Shown: piece by piece, positions 1 to 12,300 of the stretch
How positions within the stretch are numbered: position 1 is the stretch's first letter
Layout of the letters: each line of letters begins with the position of its first letter
Source: Lyophyllum atratum
Lineage: Eukaryota > Basidiomycota > Agaricomycetes > Agaricales > Lyophyllaceae
Assembly (NCBI GenBank): GCA_014905825.1
Contig: JACGCN010000001.1
Span: 2,914,001-2,978,000 of the forward strand
Reading direction: 5' to 3'
Length of the DNA: 64,000 nucleotides
The notes under the pieces: generated by a model
The model's input: only the letters and a program-made list of their open reading frames with translations
What the model was told of the DNA's origin: nothing
Databases searched by the model: none
Translations under genes and position numbers: made by a program

Positions 1-1776
1 TCCTTTACTGGATGTCCAGACGTAGCAGCGGAGGCTCAGGAGGTGGCATCTTCAGCATCGGAAAGAGTCGTGCCAAGCTATTCAATAAGGATACGGAAGT
101 GAAGACGAAGTTTAAGGATGTCGCGGGAATGGATGAGGCGAAGGAGGAGATCATGGAATTTGTCAAGTTTCTTAAGGAGCCGGCGAAATACGAGAAGTTG
201 GGCGCGAAGATCCCGCGGGGCGCGATCCTCTCCGGGCCTCCAGGAACTGGCAAAACTCTCATTGCAAAGGCGACTGCAGGCGAAGCTTCGGTTCCTTTCC
301 TGTCTGTCTCTGGCTCCGAGTTCGTCGAAATGTTCGTTGGTGTCGGATCCTCAAGAGTGCGCGATCTCTTCGCCTCGGCCAAGAAGCATGCACCCTGCAT
401 CATATTTGTCGATGAAATCGATGCTATTGGAAAGTCACGAGCGAAAGGTGGCAACTTCGGTGGCAACGATGAGCGGGAGTCCACCCTCAACCAATTGCTG
501 GTGGAGATGGATGGGTTTGGTACCAACGAGCACATTGTTGTGCTGGCTGGAACTAATCGGCCTGACGTCCTCGATCCCGCCCTCATGCGTCCAGGCCGAT
601 TTGATCGTCACATAGCAATCGACCTTCCAGATGTCTCTGGTCGCAAGGGCATCTACATGGTCCATCTTGGGCCTCTTCGCCTTGCCGAAGAGTTGGTCAA
701 AGACATCGGGAGTTTCGCTCAGAAGCTCGCCGTTCTCACTCCTGGCTTTTCAGGAGCAGACATTGCGAATGTTTGTAACGAAGCTGCTTTGCATGCCGCT
801 CGTAAAGCCTCTGAATACGTCGACTCGGTTGATTTCGACAGCGCTATCGAGCGCGTGATCGTTGGGCTCGAGAGGAAGAGTCGTGTGCTGAGCCCTGAGG
901 AGAAGAAGACAGTGGCATATCATGAAGCTGGCCACGCTGTCTGCGGGTGGTTTCTGGAGCACGCCGACCCATTACTCAAAGTCAGCATCATTCCAAGAGG
1001 AACTGGTGCACTAGGTTATGCCCAGGTAGGTTTAACCGTTACCTTCATTTATGTCTCAAGCATTCAAAAATTCTATAGTATCTACCACCCGATCGGTATC
1101 TGCTTTCAACACCACAGATGCGAGACAGGATATGTATGACTCTGGGAGGGCGGGTATCCGAAGAAATTTTCTTTGGTTCCGGGAACATCACCACAGGCGC
1201 CCAAGATGATCTGCAAAAGATTACTCGTATGGCGTTCGAGGCTTGTGCTAACTATGGGATGAATGATATCATCGGCCCTGTCAGTTACGGGGGTGATAAA
1301 GGGGCCAAGGAAAGTTGGACAAAACCTTTCAGTGAACGGACCGCAGAGATGTTGGATTCAGAAGTACGCAAGATGATCACGTGAGTTGTTTCTCTCCCTC
1401 AGCACCGATTGCCTTACTCATGGTCAAAAGGGATGCATACGAGCGAACGAGGAATCTCTTGACGGAGCATCGGGATGACGTGATCAAGGTCGCTAGTCTC
1501 CTTCTCGAAAAGGAGGTGATCACTCGGTACGTACCTTTTTTGACATAACATATTGGTCCCTTTATTAACAGGTATCTTTAACCTAGGGAGAACATGATTG
1601 AGCTGCTCGGAAAGCGACCATTCGCTGGCCGCTCGGACGATATGGATAAATGGCTCGACGAGAACCACCGGAAATTTCCTCCCGCCCCTTCTCTACCAGA
1701 AGATCCACCAATAGATGAACCTCTTCCGTCCCCTGTTGCTGCTGCAACAAGGGTTTTAGACAGGTTCAGGTTTTAG
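1..1776 (+). CDS. AFG3: Mitochondrial inner-membrane m-AAA protease (Afg3/Yta10 type), 5' truncated
   Basis: An ATP-dependent zinc metalloprotease of the FtsH family, which in fungi degrades misfolded inner-membrane proteins and matures some mitochondrial proteins. The window starts inside the gene, so the targeting peptide and membrane segments are missing. Seen in order: a Gly/Ser-rich linker, the AAA domain with Walker A GPPGTGKT and Walker [10 protein letters not shown], the pore loop FVGVG, the second region of homology with the [17 protein letters not shown] run, then the M41 peptidase site HEAGH (about 925-940) and the later GAQDD segment with the third metal ligand. Coding exons by splice sites and frame are 1-1025, 1079-1380, 1431-1526 and 1587-1776, ending in TAG. 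The frame is clean throughout. Afg3 versus its paralogue Yta12 cannot be settled without the N terminus. Confidence 0.93.
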
Positions 1777-1869
1777 TTAGCTCACTACTGCATACTATAT
1801 AATTCGCTACACTTCCATCTTACATGTTTATTGCGGCTGATTCATAGGATAGCTAGCAACACTCTCTAC

Positions 1870-4312
1870 TCAAATTGTATACCTGAAGCCGCTCCATTCG
1901 TCTCCCTTATCAATCCGTGCAGCTTGCACACTGTCATAACGACCATTTTTCGGATCCGCGTACTTGTTATTGACGCCTTCGATAACCTCGTCTCGTTCCC
2001 CTCGATCACGACGGGCGTTCTCCCGTTGCAAACATATGCCAAACAGGACGGAACATGCGAAACCAATCGCGATGTATGCCAATACGATCCCATGTCCTAA
2101 GCGGTACCATGGCGTATCTGTGGCGCGATACTGGTGAAAGAAGAGGTTGAGAACAATTTCAGGATTAGAGGTATAATCGTAAGGCCGACTTACGATGTTG
2201 GCAGTCACTGCGCCGTTGATATTTCCGAAACCAATGGCCATTCCTAATGTAACGCTACGCTTGTACGACCCTTCGACATTGCTGGCCACCCATGCCCTGT
2301 TCGTATATTAGCGCATGATGGAACTATAATCAAGGATATCTTCTTACACTGAGTTTGCTGATTTGAGTGAAACATATCAATAGGTATAGAACAGACAAAT
2401 TGGGGTATGAACATACGAATGATAGAATAGATTGCGCTGTCCACGTCGTCAGCGGAAGTTAACCTGATGAATGCACTGGAACGTACGAGACCGCCAGGTA
2501 AGTAGCAAAATACGATAGGGCTGGCTTCGTAGAAACGATCAAAATTATATATGCTATCAAACCTGAACGGGGATTCGCGTAGTATGACATCTCCAAGCCA
2601 TGGGCAAAAGTAAAGAGAAGACTCACCCACACCGAACAGCCCACTGATGATTGGTGAGCGCTATGCAGTGAAGGAGAGGGTGAAGTCGCACAGGTTGATA
2701 TAATATCGGCGGCCGATACGGTCTCCTAAAAACCCAATTATACACGTCATGAAGCAACCCCAGGCATAGACAGGAACGGAGAGTAGATTGGCTTGCGTCG
2801 CCTTATAACCTAAGGGTTGTTTAATTGGTATCAAACGGGATTAACGATTCGGTCCGCTTACCTAGCTGGTTGATGATGGTCGGCAAGAATAGCGAGAATG
2901 CGTATAGAGGGCCATCGCTGATTTGTAAATTAGCACGGGTCAGGTGCAGGGCTCACTGTGGAAATCCGATGGTACATACAAGCCCATATATATCCCCACT
3001 GAATATACAGATCAGCATTGAGGTCAAGGTAGGAAATAAAAACTTTACTAGCAACCCAGGTTTTCCAATCCGTCAAGCTCTTGTAGATATACTTCTTGTT
3101 GAACTTTTCACCTGCTGCGCTGAATTGCATGTCATCTTGGAGGCGACGAATCACGAACACGCCTGTTATGGAAGAGAAATTTCGGTGATATCCCGTCACG
3201 GACCTCAAGGTGATACAACATACGTTCTTCCTCTGTAAGGAACTTTGCTGTGTCTGGAAAGTCCTGAATAATCCAGTACGAGAACAGGGCGACAATGACG
3301 GTCGCGAGGCCTTCAATGATGAAGATCCAAGCCCAACCTGAAAGAATTCTCCCGTTTCAGTTATTGCTCAAGCGCTATAGAAGTAGGGAACGAACCAGGT
3401 CGGTTTCCTACTCCATCCAGATTTGCTATGGCAGCTGCTAGAAGACCACCTGGTATGAAGGATTAATCCTGTGTAACCAGTTAATGCACGCAGAGCGATA
3501 CCCACTGAAAGCTCCGGCCACCGTCGCTGAAGAGAAGAACATCGCGATACGGGTACCCATCTCGGAACGTTTGTACCAGCTAGTCAATACATCCGTATCA
3601 AGAGATTTGCTGTTATAAAGTCAAACGAATCTTACCTCGAGATATAGAAAACGATGCCAGGATACATTCCGGCCTCAAAAAATCCAAGAAGAACACGCAG
3701 GGCTACGTATGGGTTATGCTAGGTTTTTGGAAGGAGTTCAGAGATTACTTACTGATGAGGCCGCCATAGTTGCTTATTACGCCATGCAAGGTCTTCATCA
3801 CCAGGTCAGTTTAAATCGACCATTTTTCTAGGTGACGCACCATGACAACCCCCCAAAAGAAGATCATGACAGAAAGCCACACAGAAGGTCGAAGCTTACG
3901 AAGAAAAACATTGCTTGCAGGCTGCATAAAATGATAAGTTGTGAATTATTTTAGAATAGTGCCAAGACTCACCTCGAACAACGCATATGGAAAGAAGAAG
4001 ACAGTCAATGCTATAAGATATTGACTGTCCACAATCTTGATGTCGGCCGTAAGATTGTACAACTGGATGATGTTCGCCGTTAAACGCGGGGAATGGGTGA
4101 CATCCATCTCGACGCACCTTTGCATTCCCGATACTCCCTCTATCGAGGAAATTGAGGAGATACATGAAAGTCAACCAAGGAATGATGCGGAGATCTATCT
4201 TCCGCAAGAGTTTTTTCTCGTCGATGTTGGCCGTATCTACTTCAGAACGGTAGAGTTGATCCGGCGCGACACTTCCCTCGGATGTTTTCTCCTCATGATT
4301 AGGCTTCTCCAT
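1870..4312 (-). CDS. Major facilitator transporter, ACS family (allantoate/nicotinate permease-like)
   Basis: A 12-helix proton-coupled permease of the anion:cation symporter family, the group holding yeast Dal5 and Tna1, expected in the plasma membrane. The N terminus (start ATG 4310-4312) has the family signature of an acidic leader, then RKIDLRIIPWL and YLLNFLDRGSIGNAK. Later exons give VFFFPYALFE, WYKRSEMGTRIA, GWAWIFI and DFPDTAKFLTEEER, and the C terminus (about 1870-2290) has RSVTLGMAIGFGNINGAV and a last helix before a short charged tail. The gene is cut by about nine short introns; one clear donor is at about 2187-2196. The start at 4312 was preferred because the residues upstream in that frame have no ATG. 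The substrate cannot be read from sequence. Its neighbour is a urease accessory gene, so a nitrogen compound is a reasonable guess only. Confidence 0.85.
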
Positions 4313-5058
4313 GACAGGTGGGTGTATGAGGATGATCTGCGGCAAGAATTCCACACTGGCATCTTGGGTTTATAGCACATTCAAATGTGGGATTGTGACA
4401 ATTGTCAGTGTCACTCTTGTGTGATAGGAATAAACGCCGGACGCATGTCCGGCTTGGTGATGAAGAATGGTAAGTTCGAGATAACTTAGGCACGGGAGCC
4501 ATCCTGTTGGAGCCGTGTTGGGGGCGCAATGATCTAGACCTAAAGGCGAAGTACGTTTCTTGGAAGCCAGTGAGGCTTTAAAGACCACGATACTTGTTAC
4601 ATGCGAAGAAGGGACATTCATATTCGACCTATATTTGGCCAGTGTGCACACATACATGTTCGAAAGTAAAACAGAGAACGTACATCCCTAGCAGCCAGCG
4701 GTTGGCGAACGGCAGGGTTATCGGTTTGGAGATTGTGATGCCTGTGAAAGTCAGAAGGCTGTAAAAGGAAAGGAGGGAAGCAATTTATCGAGGCACGAGG
4801 ACTTCCACACCTCAATAATCTCAGGCCGAATGCAGTAGAGTGCCTGTGACAGATTTTCTGTGATTGCGGGAAGAACCACCCATAACTGCCCCTGCATACG
4901 TCCGAATATCAGCTTCTACTGATTCCTAGCAGCCCCATGGAGATCATAAGCTGTCATATACCATATGTGATAACCGAGATGGTATTCGGCGTCATGGTAT
5001 CATCGATGGGCCTTGGTCGAGAACCGAGATATTTGATGACGGAGAAGTTATAGTATTG
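4313..5058. other. Intergenic: upstream region of the permease and 3' side of ureD
   Basis: There is no convincing gene in these 746 bp; open frames are short and lack family features. It lies upstream of the minus-strand permease and downstream of minus-strand ureD. GATAA-type words occur at about 4718-4722 (minus strand) and 4969-4973 (plus strand). In fungi such words can bind nitrogen-regulatory GATA factors, but they are frequent by chance and I give them little weight. Confidence 0.5.
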
Positions 5059-6060
5059 TTATGGGAAGGCTCTTCGATACACATCGATCCCAACCGTCTG
5101 TTGAAGTCCTATCAGGGCTTGACCGAGCCATGTCTTTACCGATTCCGTTTCTTTACCAGCCACCCTGACTATCGCTCCGTTCCCCGAGGTCATGGGGCTA
5201 AGGGACCAAACCAACTCGGCTGGGCCTTTGGTCCTGAATATCGCGATCTGGTCGTACTGAGCTGCTAAATGCTGGATGGTGCCTTGGACTAGAGGCCCAT
5301 AGAGAATCACCGTGGCATAACACGAGTAGGGGGCCAACCTGTCGCCCAAATCTCGCAGAGGCACTTTGGCAGTTGAGTCAACCTGGTCATCGAGTAGCAT
5401 AACGTCCTTGGCGATCCTCTTTCCTTCAGCCCACACTTCATTGGCGCTGTAATACCGAGAGAAGGCCCACTCTTCTCCCATTGACATACGACCTGAGGTC
5501 AACCAGTCAAGCACCACGAGCGATGCGTTGTTTGATAACTGAAATGTCTGTGTCTGATTGTACGATGCAGACCGGAAGCATGTCACAGGATCCGGTAGTA
5601 GGAAGAGAGCGCCTTCAGCAGCTATGGTGAAAGTCATGTCCTGCATTGTCACAGCAGATGTGCCCAAGGGAGAAATAGTCGAGGTCGGAGGTAACAGCGG
5701 AGGTCGTGATGCTCGAACAGACGCAAGATGTTGACCAGGGTCGAACTTTGAAAACTTTCGTCGATCCCTACAGAAACTCTCTCTGAGTCCGTCGCGATTT
5801 TGAAATAGGATTGACCTGACCTGCGAAAGCAGTACAAGGACTACCCTTGAATCGACGTCGACGGAGAGTACAACCTGATCTCCGCCGACCAGACCACCTC
5901 CATAGTTCAAAAGATAGACCACAGCCACGCCATGGCGGGCAATTCGGGGAGCAAGTAGCTTGAGAGGGTATGTAGATGCCAGCTCGGAAAACACAGCGTT
6001 AGCGCCATACGAGGTCAATGAAATCCGTCCGCCGCCGGAGAGTATTTTAGGTATATGCAT
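5059..6060 (-). CDS. ureD: Urease accessory protein UreD, with an apparent frame break
   Basis: UreD is a scaffold that binds apo-urease with UreF and UreG so that nickel can be inserted in the cytosol. The start at 6060 gives MHIPKILSGGGRISL, close to the usual N terminus, followed by AVFSELASTYPLKLL and the family hallmark LLNYGGGLVGGD. The second half has AAEGALFLLPDPVTCF, LDWLTSGR, EEWAFSRYYS and ends in YRRAFP. A 53-bp intron (5768-5820) restores the conserved GSTKVFKVRP, but after that the frame must shift by one at a CCC run (plus strand about 5738-5740) to reach GQHLASVR and the rest. Left unspliced, the frame stays open but loses the GSTKVFK motif. This could be an indel error or a damaged gene. 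The family assignment itself is firm. Confidence 0.85.
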   Translation of the reverse strand: MHIPKILSGGGRISLTSYGANAVFSELASTYPLKLLAPRIARHGVAVVYLLNYGGGLVGGDQVVLSVDVDSRVVLVLLSQVRSILFQNRDGLRESFCRDRRKFSKFDPGQHLASVRASRPPLLPPTSTISPLGTSAVTMQDMTFTIAAEGALFLLPDPVTCFRSASYNQTQTFQLSNNASLVVLDWLTSGRMSMGEEWAFSRYYSANEVWAEGKRIAKDVMLLDDQVDSTAKVPLRDLGDRLAPYSCYATVILYGPLVQGTIQHLAAQYDQIAIFRTKGPAELVWSLSPMTSGNGAIVRVAGKETESVKTWLGQALIGLQQTVGIDVYRRAFP

Positions 6061-6411
6061 GAGGCATGGATAAGGAGGCGGGTCTTGAAACCCTTCCCGC
6101 CAGTTCCCGTAAGACTTAACGTTGACCCTTCGGCGGCTGGCAATGATACTTTGTTTAGATTCCTTGCAGTTGAACAGGTTCCTATACAGAGGATTACAAA
6201 AGAGGGTGATGATCGAGACAACCGAATCAAGGATGGACACGAAAAGGTAACGATAAAAAAAGGAGGGTGGGTGATACATGAGTTAGAATGAAGTATCGAG
6301 TCAGTGAAAGGAAGTAGAATAAAGGAGCTGTATTGGTGCTCGAGGCACCAGGACTAATAGTGCTGATAGTAATAATAATGAGGTGGGCAAGATAGCGGCA
6401 GGGAGGGGCGA
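6061..6411. other. Intergenic between ureD start and byr4-like stop
   Basis: 351 bp with no supported gene. It must hold the ureD promoter and the 3' end of the upstream byr4-like gene, both on the minus strand. A run of short AT-rich triplets with several TAA/TAG words at about 6355-6385 looks like untranslated sequence. Confidence 0.5.
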
Positions 6412-9142
6412 TTAATACTTGCGTGTTGCAAGCGCCCTGATTTCATAGAGGAAGGAACGATCTGGCGTCGAAAAGACGTCCTGGGTTGCCAGTGCCGATT
6501 TCCACCCTTTCATCTCCACACGATGCCTTTCTTCAGCGAGTTTACAGGCCTCGAGGAATGTTTCGTCGATATCGAAGACCATTGAAGCTCTCGAACCTCG
6601 TTCGCTGCCCGATTCTGAGATTGTCCGTGTGTGACTGTGGGCTGGACTGTTTGCCTCTGCTAGTGTCGATGATGAACTGGAATCGGCGCTGGACGCCGTA
6701 GAGGTTGTATTTACACTGCTGATGTCCGAGCCAGAGGGCTGTTGTAGGCTTGCACGTATTGTGCCGCCTTTGGTCTCCCAGGCGTCACCATCTTCCTCAT
6801 CATCCGCAAGGTTGGCAAAAACATCTGGTTCGTCTTCGTCTGGCGGTAAGGTTGAGATCCAGCACATTCGTGCAGGATCAAATATCATGTTTCCCACTAT
6901 CCGCGCGCCAGACGCAAAGGAACCAACTGGTGAACCGATCGAAGAGCCTGTGAGATGAGTGATAAGAGCTGGCCGAGTTGATGTGCCAACAGCAGAGTCA
7001 AAGTCACGAAGTATGTGGTCATTTCCCTCCCATCGAAGGGTAAAGGGATTCCATTTCATATCTCCGACCACTATATTGCAAATATTTGAGGCACGCATCA
7101 ACGAGTTTGCGATACATCGACAGACCTTTGGGACCATTAGCGCCACCCAAGTTGCGTATGAGAGTTGGCTTTCTTCGAGTTTGAGGTGAAGGAGTTAATG
7201 TAGTCTTCTTCTTCCCGCTGCTTGCCTTCGGGCTGGACGGCTTGGAAGGAAACTCTATGCGAGCTGTGGTGCGCTTTAGAGTATTTGTTGAAGGTGTAAG
7301 TGCAGTCACAGCAGCGGGCTCTGTTCAATCCGTGAGTCAAGGTCACATCAATGAACATCAGTACGGACCAGTGCTACCACTTGAGCCCTCTCGGCGTCCC
7401 TTTTTCCTGATGGTCCCCTTTTCGGTGGACTTTGGGGGAAACATTGCGCCAGGAACACGATTCCCGTATCCTTCGGTTGGACACGAATTTACCCTCCTTA
7501 TCGCGGTCCGTTGGAAGGTCGTCAATTCCGTCGAGCTCTGTACCGTCCCCATACGTTCGTTGTCGTTTAGGGTCGCCGAAGGACTTTGGGAGCAGCAGGT
7601 TGAGGATTGCTCGGAATGCGCATGGACCTTATCGACGTGGTGGAGGGGGGGCGGGGGGGGTAGAGGAGATGTTGCGCGAGCGACAGGAGAAGGTGCACCT
7701 GAGGTAGAAGGAGCCCCAAAGACAGTGGACAGGGCAGGCCGGGCTTTCAGCCGTGATTGGGTAGGCATAGTGAGACGGAGGGCGGCGGGGTTAGACGAGG
7801 GCGTGGACGGGCGGGTAGGGGGGACCTTGAATTCTTGAACCCGGCTTGTTGAATACTTGTGCGACTTTGCACGAGAGGCGGTCGTTGGTTCCTCATATCG
7901 TGCCTTGGAGCTCCCTGCCACCGAAGAGGACCCAGAGCCTGATGCTTGAGTATGGTTAGCTTCAATAAGGGAGGAGAGGGATGCTTTGCGCGAAAGGGTC
8001 CTCATGGTCGCCGGAGGCGTTGGAGGTTTCAGGCCAGAATAAGACTTCTGGCCGCGAAGACTTCCGGGTTTAGGAGAAAGGAATGACATGGATGATGGAG
8101 GAGCAGGGGAGGCGGATGATAGAGCCTGGAAAGTTTGTGAGCGGGTCGGGGGGCGAAGGGGTGGAGATGGGGATAGTCTGATTTTCTGGAGTTGGCGAGC
8201 AGAGGATAGAGGTGGGTTAAGAGGGGATTTGGCTCGATTTAGGCGAGAAGGAGGGCGAAGAGATGAGGGTCGCTGAGCAGGCATACTATTGCTTCGATTG
8301 AAGTGTCGTGAGGGTTGCTGCACTTTGCTGAGGAGGCGACTTGGACTGAGGTCAACATCGTCGTCAAAAACGAGACCTGCTTCAAAATCGTCTTCGGGGT
8401 CTGGACGGTCTACCTTGACCTGAGTGCTAGTGGACTGGGCCTTCTTCTTCATCTCGAGAATCCTTGTCAGTTGACGAGCACTGTGCCCAGATTCAAACAG
8501 AGCGGAAGGGAGAACTAATCCCTCGAGTTCATCGTCGCCATCGTCTTCTTCGGTCTCGGTATCAGGCAGAGACAAGGAAGAGGCAGAGTTGGAAGATGGG
8601 GACGCATCAGCGAAACCAAGGGAGGAATATGCGTCGGAGGACTGCGAGGATGAAGTTTGGTCTTTGTCACCCCATTCAAGGGAATTCTTTGAGGCTCGAT
8701 GATTAAGAGACAAAGGGGCGAGAGAAAGCTGGGTTAGATCGGATGGTAAGGCAAAGGCATCTTCGAAGTCTTCTTCAATGGGCGATTGTGTTTTCCGGGC
8801 GATTGGCTGGGGGAGAGCTGTGACTTTGATGGTGGATACGCCTTCATCATCATCGTCACCGTCGAGGATATCTGATAATGAGGCGGGTGGGCGAATGGTG
8901 AATACCTGGCTAGAGGATGGAGGTAATTTGGAAGAGGAGGACTCGAATTGGGCGACCAGCCCAGCAACACCAGCGCGCGGGTTTGGCTTGCTAGGAGCGA
9001 CGTGTATGTCGATATCCCAGTCTTCATCGTCAATGTCCCTGTCGGACGGAGAGTGGATGTCCATTCCCTCGGGGAGGTCGAAGTCGGCGTCGGGCCATTG
9101 CTCGCGGGGTAGGACGAGGGTTGGGGCGGGGATGGTGGCCAT
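6412..9142 (-). CDS. byr4: Byr4/Bfa1-like septation-network GAP subunit
   Basis: Fission-yeast Byr4 and budding-yeast Bfa1 form with Cdc16/Bub2 the two-part GAP that holds the Spg1/Tem1 GTPase off at the spindle pole until mitosis is finished. Three exons are supported: 9142-7369, 7320-7126 and 7070-6412. The N terminus is acidic with a DEDWDIDI patch. Two repeats of the EDDFE type follow (EEDFEDAFALPSDL and PEDDFEAGLVFDDD), then a long Ser/Pro/Arg-rich disordered middle. After the second intron comes the conserved block TLIRNL..VVGDMKWNPFTLRWEGND, with later GARIVGNMIFDP and MCW, as in Byr4 C termini. The splice across 7071-7125 rebuilds K-V-V-G-D-M exactly. The start at 9142 gives MATIPAPTLV; no earlier ATG is supported. 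The middle diverges fast, so the name rests on the two ends. Confidence 0.75.
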
Positions 9143-9303
9143 TTGAGAAAGAGGGAAAGGAAAAGAGAAGAGAAGGACGAAGGATTTACCGCAGACCAAA
9201 GACTAATCGAACAACTCAAGCACTGAAAAAAAAGACGGCAAACGACAGCGACAACAGCGACAACGACTCGTGTTCATTGAGGTCACGTCACAGTCACGTC
9301 ACA

Positions 9304-12300
9304 CTAGTACGGCATCAATCGTCGCAGCTCCCGCGCATTGTCCATTATCTCGTCCGTCCCACTCTCCGACCCCGACCCCTCCTCCATCTCCCCCTTCCAT
9401 CCCTCTAGCGCCTCGTCGAGCCCTCTGCGCAGCCGCAGCCCCCGCTCCGCCATCGTGTCCGCAATCCCACTCAACTCCTGCCCACTGAACACCCCGCGCA
9501 GGGCGCCAAACGCAAGCAAATACAGATCTAAGCGACGGAGAATGAGCCATGTCCTCATTGTTGTCTCATCCATTCACTCACCCTTGACCAACGGGCATTC
9601 GCCTAGAGCACGGAACAGTAGCTTCTTCGCTCGTTGCAGTTGTCCGGCTCGTATCTCAAACTCAATGTAAATACGCCAGATTACATAGGCTCGCCCTGGT
9701 CCTGACCCTAAAGTTAATGAATGCATTCAATGAATATACCTCAGCGTACCTCTCATTCTCAACAGCACCTGCCAACCCGGCCCTCGTACGCTCAATCTCA
9801 CCGCTCCATCGCCCTCTTTCCCAACCTGCGATCCACACCTCCTCCACCCTCCTTGCCACATCCTTCGCTTTCCCACCATTCTCACCTAGCATACCCCTCA
9901 CTCGTCCCCAGACACCCTCCCCGCGTTCCCCTTCCAAGAACAAACCTAATATCACAGAGTTGCTCGGGTATTCGTCTAAAGCCTTTTCCACACGCTGCCT
10001 CAGCACTGAAGGAGGCATCGGATTCTTGAGTATAACCCCATGGCCGTAGAGCATCAGCAAACTAGCAACCATCAGGCTCTCGCGGCGGGTTCCTTTCTTC
10101 CGTTCACCGAAGAGGTGATGGTCAAACACACCAAGCGCGGCCGAGGTGTCTGACCCAGACAGAAGCTCAAGAAGTGCGCGCAGCTTGATCCACCCTTCTC
10201 TCTCCTTCCAATCCGGTTCGTCCTTGATAGCATCATCCAAACCACGCTTACATCGCAGTACTGCAACGCCACCTTGTCCTTCAACTCTTGCAGCACGCAA
10301 AACGACGTGAAGGGCTTGCATAGAGTCGCCCGACGACCATTCCATTTGGGTCCACTCCCACCAGAGAGAACTTGTGTCCTTCAAGGTTGCCGCCGTCGGT
10401 GGCGCAATCAACACCGCCTGATAGACCTTTCGGGCCTCATCCAGTCTTCCACGTTTCGTCTCCAGCTGAGCATGCGCAGCCCAGCGAGGCAGCGATTCAT
10501 TATGGGATAAGAGAGCTCGGGAATGCTTTAAAGCGCTGACACATTTAGTCAGAAAACTTGACCTTGAACTGATCTAAATAAGCGCCTACCTCTTGACATT
10601 GAGCGCCGCCTCAAACGCCAGAGTCAAATTATCCCATTTCCAGTCTTCCGCCCCAAGTCGCAATTGAGCAAATATGCGCGTGATGAAGCCTACATTCAAC
10701 CCTTCCACATCCGCTCGCCTCCATATCCCGACTTGAGCCTTTCCCCTCTCAGGTTTCTCAACTCCAAGCCAATCAAGGGGACCAAATACCCCATAACCCC
10801 AGCATTTTACTGGCCCAAACCCGCTCGCATATTCCTTCTCCCGCCCAACAATTACCCCAGCGAATGCCTCCGTTGTCAGTCGATTGTGCGTAGCATCACT
10901 AGGGAATAAAGCATCCAGGTAAGGACGCCGTGTCACGTAGGCTAAATTCCACCGATCATCCCAGTTGATCTCGCTGGAGCCGGAAAGCGATGCTGAAAAC
11001 CCAGGTATATGAAGCCCAAGAAACGAAAGCCATGCTAGTCTAAATGCATTCTTTGCCGCAGGAGACTCTAAGCGTACCAGAAGGGGCCTGATGTCGGAGA
11101 ATAGGATCGTGGAGTATGGGTCGTCTGTATCGTCAGATGAACGAGAAGGTAGAAAGTGGGCGTAATCCATCTGTAGTTCCTGTGCAGCCCATTGTCGGTA
11201 TGGGTCGAGCTCTGCCACATCTTTCGCTACAAGGTTTGAGGGATGTGCGCCTATCCCTTTTCGACCAGATGATACCCAAGCTGCCCAGCCGCGAGACCCA
11301 TCTTCGCCTACACGAGGTACTTCGGATTCCCAGAATTCTTCCAGGTGATCAAGCTGCATTTCGTGCGGGAGGCCATAAAGTGCCTGGGGAACCTCAAAAA
11401 TTCTGCGTATCTGTGTTAGAGGCAAGGTCATGTCATAGGGAATATACCGCACAGTTCAGTCTGGGCCTGGAACATCGCCGTTGCACGTTCCGAAAATCCT
11501 TGTAAGATATTCGATCAGCCAAGGCGACCGACCAGGAGCAAGATAAACACACCGGCACTTTGCAAAGCCACTGCAACTCGCCAGAATACCCTCACCCTCA
11601 TTAGTTCATCTTGCTCACTTTGACCCAAAGTTCTAGCCCGTACCGCATCTTCAACAACTCCGTCGACCCCAGCATTAGCACGCCTGATCCTCCATTCCAA
11701 CCACTCCATCCAGATTTCGAAACCTCCAAGTTTCAGCGCTTCTTCCCACTCTGCCCTAACTTTACTTTCGTGCCACACCTCTTCTCCTGCTTTCATGTAT
11801 CGAAGTCGCAGAAGTTTCGAAGCGCCATTGCGCGGATGGGCGCTCAAGGCGCGAGCGAGAATTGAGATTGCGATTTCTGAACGTGCGGTTGTCGCATTCT
11901 TGGATGTAACGGGGATTGTCGAGAGCGTATGTGATAGTAGTTGCAGCCACTTATCAACGGCGGTAGGGTCTTCGTTGAGCTGGTGTTCTAGCAGTTTGAG
12001 AGTTTCTTGATGAGATGTCAGAGTCACTGTGCCTGCTTCCTCGTCAGAGCTTTCATCGTCTGAAGATGCGGTGGAAGATTCTGCATCCGAGTCGGCATCG
12101 TCCTTTGACGCTGTAATCGAGCGATAGGATGGCTCGTTCTGGTCGCGACGGCGGCTAGAAGGTAGTCGCAAGTATCCGTCGATTTCTGTATGTTTGTAAT
12201 TGTCCCCTGATTGAAGAACCCTCCGAGTTGGAGGCGCTGCCAGTAAAGCTCGAGCACTTGAATCCGTCAAACTCGGCATCTGGTGTAATATGCTGTGTTT

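Noticed and set aside
4370..4815. Small minus-strand frames between the permease and ureD
   Set aside because: No splice pattern joins them and no family features are visible; treated as intergenic.
7358..7380. Stop after STGPY as the real end of the Byr4-like protein
   Set aside because: A GTCCGT donor and ACAG acceptor (intron 7321-7368) join it in frame to the exon that carries the conserved C-terminal block.
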